The notes below the pieces were generated by a model. That model saw only the letters and a list, made by a program, of their open reading frames with translations, was not told the DNA's origin and searched no databases. Position numbers and translations under genes: made by a program. Below, in pieces: positions 8,776-16,100 of a stretch of DNA of 24,536 bases. The DNA is from an uncultured Oscillospiraceae bacterium (GTDB lineage Bacteria > Bacillota > Clostridia > UBA1212 > SIG427), in contig CABQMV010000013.1 in assembly GCA_902465325.1 (NCBI GenBank), forward strand, positions 1 to 24,536, given 5' to 3'. Positions within the stretch are counted from its first letter, which is position 1. Each line of letters starts with the position of its first letter.

Positions 8776-9022
8776 TTTGAGGTTCCAGCCTCTGGCAGAT
8801 ATAATTTACAAATGTTTTAACATCCGGGAACTTTGACACCAAAAGCATTTCGTCCTCAAACTGCATATTGAGCTGGGTTTCACACATGACCACCAACCGA
8901 ATAAACAAAATAGAGTCAATTCCCAATTCATCAAATGTCTGTTCAGCAGAAATCGTATCCGCCGGAATCTCCAATATTTCACTAAATATATGAATTATAT
9001 TTTTTTTAATCTCTGTTCCCAT
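8762..9022 (-). CDS. Acyl/peptidyl carrier protein (second copy)
   Basis: An 86-residue carrier protein. FDELGIDSILFIRL contains the DS motif with Ser37 as the predicted 4'-phosphopantetheine site; helix 1 (EIKKNIIHIFSEILEI) and the PD...FVNYI end are typical of acyl carrier proteins. AGAGGA lies about 5 bases before the ATG. The gene overlaps the 3' end of radical SAM gene A by 17 bases and the acyltransferase by 14 bases. It probably carries a pathway intermediate that the adjacent acyltransferase loads or unloads, and possibly presents substrate to a radical SAM enzyme. 'Ile' after the Ser (DSI) is seen in both ACP and PCP types, so its cargo class cannot be decided. Confidence 0.88.
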   Translation of the reverse strand: MGTEIKKNIIHIFSEILEIPADTISAEQTFDELGIDSILFIRLVVMCETQLNMQFEDEMLLVSKFPDVKTFVNYICQRLEPQNGPT

Positions 9023-10319
9023 ATAGTCCTCTTTTCATCTCTTGAAAAATATACCGCAATCTTTCATCCGCCCTGTTTTTTTCAGTAATTCTTTTATAAA
9101 CATGCAATAAACCATTCTCCAATTCTGCAGCCGTAATTTTTTTGGGCTGTATTACGACATCCCACAGCGTGTAGTCCGCCCAATTTCGACTATAAATCCG
9201 ATTCTCTGCTTCTAACCTCTGTCTGAGAGCCGTTCCGGGGAGAGGCGTCGGCACCGTAATATTCGCACCGTACAGCTGATTTTCCAATATAAAATCTGCC
9301 GTATCATCAAAGATTCTACCTTCATCTTCATCCAGTCCTACAATAAAGGTTCCATATACCCTTATGCCCTCGGACTGTATTTTTTTGATTTTTTCACTGT
9401 AACGATGGATATATCTATTTTTAAAATCGCGGCTTTCAACCTGTTTGAGGCTCTTTTCAGAGACGCTTTCAAAGCCGATCACAACCCACTGACATCCCGC
9501 CTGATACATTAATTTCAACAGACTTTCATCCTCTGCAATGGAGATATCCGTCTGTGCAATCCAGCGTACATGTTTTTCGGCTAGCAGCTTCAGCAGCTGG
9601 CGGCTCTGCCGCCGCAGAACAAAGAGATTATCGTCCGCAAACAAAATCAGTTTACCCGGAAACAGATTAGATATTACTTCAATTTCATGTACAATCTGCC
9701 CGTTGGACTTTCTTCTGTATTGAGTCCCATAGACGTTGGAAGCACAGCAAAAACTGCATCTCCTGGGACAGCCTCTGGTGGTGTAGAGATTGATCACCGG
9801 ATACTCATACCCTTTCAGCAGATCATATCTGGGAATAATACAACGGCGCAGATCAAATTTACCCGGCAGTGTTTCTTTGTATAGCTTTTTTACTTTACCC
9901 TGAAGATAATCCTGGATAAAAGCAGGAAATACGACCTCCCCCTCACCAGCCAGAACAACATCGAAATGCTTTCCCGCTTCTTCCGGTAAAAGAGTGGCGT
10001 GTATACCTCCGATCACAGTCAATAGGTTCTTTCTCCTATAAACTTCCGCCAATGCATAGGCCCTCTCTGCCTGCACGGTCATAGCACTGATACAAACAAA
10101 ATCAAAAGATTCTTCAAAATTGACGGCCCGGTAATTTTCATCAATATAGACTGCCTCCCAGTCTTCCGGAAGATATGCGGCGATGGCAAGCAGCCCCAGG
10201 CAGGGCGCCGACCAGAAATGGCGAAAGCTATCCATAGTCGTAGTATCCCGCAAAAACTGTGACAGTTTCGGATTTTTACTGAAAAGGGTACCTCTGGGAT
10301 TAATAAATGCGACTTTCAT
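9006..10319 (-). CDS. B12-binding-type radical SAM protein (paralogue A)
   Basis: A 437-residue member of the paralogue group and the first radical SAM gene to be transcribed. It shows MTVQAERAYALAEVY (80-94), IGGIHATLLPEEA (103-115) and AGEGEVVF (124-131) in the cobalamin-type domain. RGCPRRCSFCCAS has cluster cysteines 184, 188 and 191 with an extra Cys at 192. IVGLDEDEGRIF, TPLPGTALRQRLE and TLWDVVIQPKKIT follow in the barrel and C-terminal part. The ATG lies inside the end of the truncated ketosynthase-like gene (20-base overlap), with only a weak ribosome site, suggesting translational coupling. It sits between the ketosynthase pair and the second carrier protein, so its substrate may well be a carrier-bound acyl chain; that is inferred from position only. 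It closely matches copies B and D in motif order. Confidence 0.83.
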   Translation of the reverse strand: MKVAFINPRGTLFSKNPKLSQFLRDTTTMDSFRHFWSAPCLGLLAIAAYLPEDWEAVYIDENYRAVNFEESFDFVCISAMTVQAERAYALAEVYRRKNLLTVIGGIHATLLPEEAGKHFDVVLAGEGEVVFPAFIQDYLQGKVKKLYKETLPGKFDLRRCIIPRYDLLKGYEYPVINLYTTRGCPRRCSFCCASNVYGTQYRRKSNGQIVHEIEVISNLFPGKLILFADDNLFVLRRQSRQLLKLLAEKHVRWIAQTDISIAEDESLLKLMYQAGCQWVVIGFESVSEKSLKQVESRDFKNRYIHRYSEKIKKIQSEGIRVYGTFIVGLDEDEGRIFDDTADFILENQLYGANITVPTPLPGTALRQRLEAENRIYSRNWADYTLWDVVIQPKKITAAELENGLLHVYKRITEKNRADERLRYIFQEMKRGLYGNRD

Positions 10320-10806
10320 TTTTTCTGATAAAATATTTACCTATACTGTCTCCATTTTCATCGGCGCAGATTAGAACGATTCCCTGACACCTGTGAGAAT
10401 TCAGCTGAACCTGACAGTATTGTTCCGCGTCTCTGTGATTTTTATCACTGTCATAAAAGGCACAGGCAGGGCCGTGAATGTCCAGATATTGTACCAATCT
10501 TGACAGAGCGGTACTCAGCATCACATTTGGAAACCTGCTGGGGTTGATCCCTTTGTAGCCGTCCCGCTTTATAATCTCAGATATTGTTTTGACAGACCGA
10601 TAAGGACCGGTTTGGGTGCTAATGACCGCGCCGGTACGTTGGCTCTCAAGTTCACTAAAATCCAAATCAAATAATACAGCCGCGGTATATAATATTTTCT
10701 TTGTAAAATCATCTGTGGTTCTGTCGCCTGGCAGCGTAATGGTACGAGTTTGATATTTACACTTGTCTATTTGTACATACTTTTTTAGTGTAACGTTATT
10801 GATAAT
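10300..10806 (-). CDS. Truncated ketosynthase-like protein (chain-length-factor-like), probable AUU start
   Basis: The frame ending at 10300 reads back without a stop to the end of the ketosynthase gene. No ATG or GTG is in frame. The only common start is a TTG at 10665 without a ribosome site, and it would remove conserved sequence. An ATT at 10806 has GGGGAGG six bases upstream, giving a 168-residue protein, which I take as the best start. RTGAVISTQTGPYRSVK and INPSRFPNVMLSTALSRLVQ (about 57-100) match the N-terminal half of beta-ketoacyl synthases. The stretch where the active-site Cys should lie reads GPACAFYDSD, and the C-terminal half with both His motifs is absent. It resembles the short 'Ketoacyl-synt_2' (PF13723) proteins found beside ketosynthases, so it could be a non-catalytic partner of the ketosynthase just upstream. 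A decaying duplicate is the alternative. Confidence 0.6.
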   Translation of the reverse strand: MINNVTLKKYVQIDKCKYQTRTITLPGDRTTDDFTKKILYTAAVLFDLDFSELESQRTGAVISTQTGPYRSVKTISEIIKRDGYKGINPSRFPNVMLSTALSRLVQYLDIHGPACAFYDSDKNHRDAEQYCQVQLNSHRCQGIVLICADENGDSIGKYFIRKNESRIY

Positions 10807-10819
10807 GCTAAGCCTCCCC
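10804..10819 (-). promoter_or_regulatory. Shine-Dalgarno GGGGAGG and AUU start codon
   Basis: On the minus strand GGGGAGG (10819-10813) is followed by the six bases CTTAGC and then ATT (10806-10804). The site lies inside the last codons and TAG stop (10810-10808) of the ketosynthase gene, so a terminating ribosome is placed to restart there. Spacing is ideal for initiation at ATT, a start codon known from infC and pcnB. The next in-frame codon, ATC (10803-10801), is an alternative rare start at 9-base spacing. Confidence 0.5.
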
Positions 10820-11875
10820 GCAAATTAGAGCTGTGTTGGTTCCGCCGAACGCAAAAGCGTTGACCAAAATATGTTCTAGTTTTTTGTTTTTAGGTTTGTA
10901 AGTAACCGGTTTAATTTTTACCGGGTCATCAATAGTCTTTAGATTGGCAATGTACGGCAATTGCTGATATTTTAAACAGCATACTGCTGTCAACAGTCCA
11001 AACGCACCAGCGGCACCTCCGGTATGTCCGATTTTTCCTTTGGGAGCAGTCACATCGATTTCACCGAATAATTCATATAATACATCCGCTTCAATTCTGT
11101 CATTCAGCAGCGTCCCCGTGCCATGGGCGACCACAGCGTCAATTTCAGCTTTTGAAAGGTTGGCCTGTCCTAATGCCTGGAGTACAGCTCTTCTGATCTG
11201 AAGACCCTCCGGTGCGGGAGCAACTATATGATATGCGTCATTCGTCACAGATGTACCCAAAAGTCTGCAGTATGTATTGGAAGCAGTCGACGGCTGCAAT
11301 ACAAAAAAGGCGGCACCTTCTCCCATTGCGATTCCTTTTCTGTTTTTATCAAAAGGTTTACAGCCGGTTTCATCTACCGCGCACAATCGCCGGAATCCGT
11401 CATGTGTTATACGTGAATACACTTCCGCGCCGCCGGCGATTACATATTGATAGGTGCCCGCCCTCAACAAATCAAACCCGTAGGCAATGGCCTGCGCCCC
11501 CGCACAGCAGGCATTTGCAATTAGGATGACATGAATGTCGCTTCCCAATGCCGACGCAATTTTATCTTTAAGCTGTGACAGATAATGATACGGCAGGTTA
11601 TCCCTGTATAGAAACATATCGGAAAGTCCCATCCCGGTTCCGACTACAATACAACCGTCGGGCATATTTAGCGTTACCGCGGCATCCCTTGCGGACGCTT
11701 CAATTCCTTCCTTACAAATGTCAATAAAGTAAGCTTCCGGATTATTATGATTTTTCTTTTCATACGGCAGAGCGGAACATACACTTCCGTCTATGTTAAG
11801 GTTCCTCCAATACATATCCAGTTCTGTGCCATGTTTTGATACAACGGATATGCCATTTATGTATATATCAGCCAT
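10808..11875 (-). CDS. Beta-ketoacyl synthase (stand-alone ketosynthase)
   Basis: A 355-residue ketosynthase with the full catalytic set: Cys123 in IANACCAGAQAI (aligned to the TACxSG nucleophile elbow), His251 in VAHGTGTLLND and His284 in KIGHTGGAAGAFG. GMGLSDM and FAFGGTNTA are also present. It is about 55 residues shorter than FabF-type enzymes; the loss is in the N-terminal cap region (only about 80 residues precede VVGTGMG). It should catalyse decarboxylative Claisen condensation on a carrier-bound chain, or transfer of an acyl group if no extender is available. The ATG lies inside the carrier protein gene (8-base overlap, ATGGCTGA) without its own ribosome site, so the two are translationally coupled and the carrier is its likely partner. 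'ACC' at the active site is unusual against 'ACS/ACA' of common families. Confidence 0.85.
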   Translation of the reverse strand: MADIYINGISVVSKHGTELDMYWRNLNIDGSVCSALPYEKKNHNNPEAYFIDICKEGIEASARDAAVTLNMPDGCIVVGTGMGLSDMFLYRDNLPYHYLSQLKDKIASALGSDIHVILIANACCAGAQAIAYGFDLLRAGTYQYVIAGGAEVYSRITHDGFRRLCAVDETGCKPFDKNRKGIAMGEGAAFFVLQPSTASNTYCRLLGTSVTNDAYHIVAPAPEGLQIRRAVLQALGQANLSKAEIDAVVAHGTGTLLNDRIEADVLYELFGEIDVTAPKGKIGHTGGAAGAFGLLTAVCCLKYQQLPYIANLKTIDDPVKIKPVTYKPKNKKLEHILVNAFAFGGTNTALICGEA

Positions 11876-12116
11876 TGGAGTCGGGGCTTAAATACTCCTT
11901 TGTAATTTTGACAACCTCAGAGACAGAAGTCATTTTCATCAATTTTTCCGGATTGATTGCAATATGGTATGTATTCTCCACTTCTGCCAGAATTTCCAGG
12001 GCTTTTAAGGAATCCATTCCATAGTCATCGAAAAAAGATGCGTTTACATCAATTTCCTCTTCCGGAATTTCTATGACTGCAGATACTATTTTTGTAATTT
12101 CTTTTTCCAAATTCAT
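11868..12116 (-). CDS. Acyl/peptidyl carrier protein (first copy)
   Basis: An 82-residue carrier protein beginning MNLEKEITKIVSAVIEIP. DDYGMDSLKALEIL holds the phosphopantetheine site Ser36, and the MTSVSEVVK segment matches the usual C-terminal helix region. I start at the ATG at 12116, which has AAGGAAGGTG just upstream, and not at the in-frame GTG at 12134, which lies on the wrong side of that ribosome site. It sits between PanD and the ketosynthase and overlaps the latter by 8 bases, suggesting it carries the acyl substrate or extender for that enzyme. It could also receive a beta-alanyl group if an adenylating enzyme exists outside the window. 'MDSLKALEIL' is a regular ACP signature. Confidence 0.9.
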   Translation of the reverse strand: MNLEKEITKIVSAVIEIPEEEIDVNASFFDDYGMDSLKALEILAEVENTYHIAINPEKLMKMTSVSEVVKITKEYLSPDSNG

Positions 12117-12141
12117 CTTATCACCTTCCTTCACAGCTCAA

Positions 12142-12492
12142 TTATAATTCCTTTATACGATTTTCGTTATTTAAAAATATGATTTTGGGCCGGAACTTCA
12201 GATAATTTTTTTCTTTAATGTGTCGATAGGCCATAATGATTACTTTGTCACCTACACTGACAAGCCTTGCTGCGGCGCCATTGACACAAATCGCATTTTC
12301 TGCGTCCTGTCCTTTGATTACATACGTTTCAAAACGGTTTCCATTGTTGACATCAACCACGGATACTTTTTCATACTCTAATATTCCCGCGCAGACCATC
12401 AGCCCTTCATAGACCGTAATGGAACCTTCGTAATTCAGATTGGCATCTGTCACAGTAGCCCTGTGAATTTTTGCCTTCAGTATTTCAATCAT
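12142..12492 (-). CDS. panD: Aspartate 1-decarboxylase
   Basis: A 116-residue PanD. It begins LKAKIHRATVTDANLNY and contains YEGSITV with the Gly23-Ser24 self-cleavage site; Ser24 becomes the pyruvoyl cofactor (Gly24-Ser25 in E. coli). VNGAAARLVSVGDKVII is the other conserved block. It is slightly shorter than the E. coli enzyme (126) at the C-terminus. The reaction is L-aspartate to beta-alanine plus CO2 in the cytoplasm. AAGGAAAATCT precedes the ATG. In primary metabolism panD usually lies with panB and panC; here neither is present and the gene is embedded between a nucleosidase and a carrier protein gene. I therefore infer that beta-alanine is made as a building block for the product, although supply of extra pantothenate for carrier proteins cannot be excluded. 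Confidence 0.93.
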   Translation of the reverse strand: MIEILKAKIHRATVTDANLNYEGSITVYEGLMVCAGILEYEKVSVVDVNNGNRFETYVIKGQDAENAICVNGAAARLVSVGDKVIIMAYRHIKEKNYLKFRPKIIFLNNENRIKEL

Positions 12493-12513
12493 AGATTTTC
12501 CTTTTGACTCCTC

Positions 12514-13137
12514 TTACAATAATATATTTGATAGAAATCTCCCTAGTTTTTCTGTAATAGAAATCTCCATTTTCAGTATAGATTTCAGTGCGCTGCCGTC
12601 GGCATAGTCACTGATGATCTTTACCCCTGTAAAAGGAATTTTATCTCTATTACATATACGGACTACGCCTGCACTTTCCATCTCTACACAGATAGGCCTG
12701 TATTTTTCATACAAAAATTTTTTTAGCAAGCCATTGTTCAGAAAATTGCTGCTGCTCAGTATTTTGCCCTGGGAACAGCAGGTATTCGGGACCTGAATGG
12801 AAAGCGGAGTATCGCATCTGATCTCCTCCGGGAAAGCATCCAATTGATAATCCAAAATATCACTGCCTATGACAATATCTCCGATCTTTGCCAATGGTGA
12901 CACAGCTCCTGCCATGCCGGCAGAGATCACACCGGAGATATTGGAATAACAGCTTGCTATGTATTCCATACAACGCGCTGCTGTGTTTTTGCCCACGCCG
13001 CATCTGACCACAAGCCATTGGTGTTGTCCACACCAGACAGCTTCCCACTGTTCATCCAGCATCAGTCTCTGATCAACAGAGAAAAACTTTATAGTATTCC
13101 TATATTCGATTTCCAATGCACATAGGATACAGATCAT
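12514..13137 (-). CDS. MTA/SAH nucleosidase-like purine nucleosidase
   Basis: A 207-residue PNP/UDP-phosphorylase-fold protein like MTAN/Pfs (about 230 residues). The N-terminal CALEIEY puts Glu11 at the place of E. coli MTAN Glu12. ISAGMAGAVSP and KIGDIVIG (71-91) match the core, VEMESAG (151-157) the ribose-binding Met-Glu pair, and ISDYAD (175-180) the catalytic Asp177. MTAN hydrolyses 5'-methylthioadenosine, S-adenosylhomocysteine and 5'-deoxyadenosine to adenine and the ribose part. The last two are made by cobalamin radical SAM methylases and inhibit them, which gives a clear reason for its place in an operon with five radical SAM genes. AGAGGG lies 5 bases before the ATG. The sequence is divergent, so a futalosine hydrolase or another nucleosidase specificity remains possible. 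Confidence 0.82.
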   Translation of the reverse strand: MICILCALEIEYRNTIKFFSVDQRLMLDEQWEAVWCGQHQWLVVRCGVGKNTAARCMEYIASCYSNISGVISAGMAGAVSPLAKIGDIVIGSDILDYQLDAFPEEIRCDTPLSIQVPNTCCSQGKILSSSNFLNNGLLKKFLYEKYRPICVEMESAGVVRICNRDKIPFTGVKIISDYADGSALKSILKMEISITEKLGRFLSNILL

Positions 13138-13149
13138 TCTCGCCCTCTT

Positions 13150-16100
13150 CTAATTATCCACACAGTGTTCCAAGAGGTCTGTCAAATGCCTTCTATAGCA
13201 AGAACTGAAGCTATGCGGTAAATAATCTTCCTCCAATGCGTCAATATAAAAAATATAGATATTCAGACATTTTTCCATTACAAAGGCATTGATATGAAAA
13301 CAGGAGTCGACCTCATTGTCAGGACTTACTGCGTTGTCAAATAAGATACGTGACAAAGTAAAATATTTATTGGGCCTCTGTACATATTCTCCTAAATAAT
13401 TTAAACAGATATTTTTTTCTCTATCTTCCAGTTGTTTTTTGATATATTTTAATATGCCGTATTCGTATCCCCGGCTGCCCGTCTGCCGAATCTGCTCCCG
13501 TACCGATTGAATCTTTTCAATATAACCTTCTTCTGTCATCCGGATGTGGACAGGAAAGATGTTCGTGAACCAGCCTACGGTCCGACTGATATCCGCATCT
13601 CCCAGAATATCTCTGCCGTGTCGTTCCACATCAACCCGCATATCACTGAACTGGTACATCTCTTCTAACGCAAACGCCAGAGCAATTAGCAGGAGTTCGT
13701 CCGGTTTGGTATGGTATTTTTCATTTGCTTTTCCCGTGAACATTTCGGTATAAACCTTGTCCAAATGAAAATTGATTTTTTTCCGCTGTCCAAAGGTTTT
13801 CCCCGAAACATCCGTGGGAACAATATCTTTTCTCTCCTCACAAATCTTATACCAATAAGAGGTGTCAAAATGAGCAGCCTTTGAATACTTGGAATACGCC
13901 TCTGCGTAACAGGCACAGGATGCGGTCTTAGCGGGAAGCCTAAAATCGGAACGGTCCATATGTTCCAGCAGCTCTGCCAAGTCCTCCAGAAGGATCCGCC
14001 AGGAAACGCCGTCTATCACTAGATGATGGACAGTGATGTATAAATAACCGATATCCTTTTGGTTCGTTATATAATAGGGCCGGATCAGCAGATCCTTTTT
14101 CAGGTTAAACCGGTGATTCAGCTTTTTGTTTAATATTTTATTTAAAATCTCCGGTCTGAGACTCAGGGAGTATTTTGACTTTACAATAGATTTACAGGCC
14201 AGGTGTCTGTTATTATAAAAAAGCTGATTTGTATATCCATCATAATTTATTCTCAGAGCGTCGTGATGTCTGATCAGGACACGAAAGGCTTTATTTAGTA
14301 CTTTGGCAGATACAAATTTTTTGAGCTTCAACAATACCGATTGATTATAGTATCCCTCATCCGCAAAATGCTGTTCAAAAAAGCGGGAAACAATAGGCGT
14401 TTTTTTTATTTGTCCTTTGCAGATTCCCTGTTCGTATTGTTGTTCATTTTTTATTTTTATCAATGCCGACATACTGCTGATAGTGGGATTCAACAGAATG
14501 TCCCTGACAGTAAGCTCATATCCCTTTTCCTGCAGACGAGAGGATATCTGTATCGCCTTTATGGAATCACCGCCGATGGCATAGAAATTGTCTTTGGGTA
14601 AAATATCTCTGTCCGATATTACAGAACTGATAGCCGAAATCAGCACATCTATCTGACCGTCGGAAATAGATTCCGCTATATTGCTGCCGAAATCAGGCGC
14701 AGGTAATTTGGTACTGTCGATTTTTCCGTTAATGGTCAACGGAAATTCCCGCAGGCATACATAAAACTGCGGCAGCTCATATTCTGGCAACTGTGTTTTT
14801 AGAAATTCTTTCAGCTGTTCCAGATCATAGCTACTGTTTTGTATAATGTAGGCGCATAACTGAACACTGTCTCCGCAGGCTACAGAACAGACATATGCGT
14901 TTTCAGCCATAGTGCTGTCCATAATTTTTGACGTGATTTCAGATAAATTCACCCGATTGCCCCGTATCTTCATCTCGTCACCGCAGCGCCCATAGTAGAC
15001 CAACGCGCCTGCTTCATTTCTGTATGCCAAGTCGCCCGTTTTATAAATAATAGAGTCTTTTATATACGGATTATCTATAAAGCGTTTGTTTGTTTCTTCC
15101 GGCAGCATATAATATCCTGCGGAAACACTGTCTCCACCGATATAGATCTCGCCTGTCGTATCTTCTGGCACCGGCTGTAAGTCGGCATCCAGCAAATAGA
15201 TCTGGGTATTCGCAATGGGTCTGCCTATGGGGACCGAGTTCTCCCTGTCCACTTCCTGATACAAATAGGTCATACAGCCGATGGTGGCCTCTGTGGGGCC
15301 ATATTCATTATAGATACTGACATCTCCATGAAAATTTCTGTATAGCTTGCCGCACAGCTCCCGTTTCAAATCTTCACCGCCAATAATAAAGGTATGAATC
15401 GACGATTTATCGACAGGAACGTCAGTGAGCAGCGGGATGTGGGACGGCGTAATTTTGACAATCGTAGCCATATTTTCACGGATAACAGCAGAAAAGATAT
15501 TTTTTACGCTCTGACCATCATAAATTCTGATCTCACCACCCGAAATGAATGGCAAAAAAATTGAAGTCATAGTAAAATCAAAGGCCAGCGAAGAATACAG
15601 AGCAAATACCTCTCTCTCTTTTGTTATGTAGGTATTACGCGCCCAGCAGAGGTAATTCATCAGATTTTTGTGATGGATTGGTACGCCCTTTGGCGTACCT
15701 GAGGACCCTGATGTATATAACAGATAAGCAATGTCGGACGGCGTACAGAGATTGATCTTGACAAGATTATCATTATCATGGGTCATATGACAAAGGGAAA
15801 TAACCTCCACGTCGTAATTTTCCGCATCATATTCTTTCACCAGCAGGTATCGGGCTTTACTTTCTGCCAGAATCTCACGGATTCTGTTACGGGGCGTATT
15901 GAGGTCCATGGGTAAATACACGGCACCACACTTCATAATTGCCAGGATTGCGGCAACAGTATCGATATCGTGTCCTAGTATCGCGGCAACAATATCCTCC
16001 GCTTCTACTCCTGTTGAAAATAAGTGCTGTGCTATCTGATTGGATTTGATATCAAGTTCCTGATATGTGAGAGATTCCAAACCCTTTGATACAGCAATGT

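Noticed and set aside
10804..10825. prfB-like programmed +1 frameshift joining the two ketosynthase-like genes
   Set aside because: The GGGGAGG directly abuts the GCT-TAG codons, unlike the 3-base spacer of prfB, and slippage from GCU to CUU is poor; restart at ATT is simpler. It stays as an alternative.
13150..14400. Second condensation domain at the NRPS C-terminus
   Set aside because: HHLVIDGVSW, TVGWFT and LNYLG are epimerase signatures, so it is an E domain and not a condensation domain.
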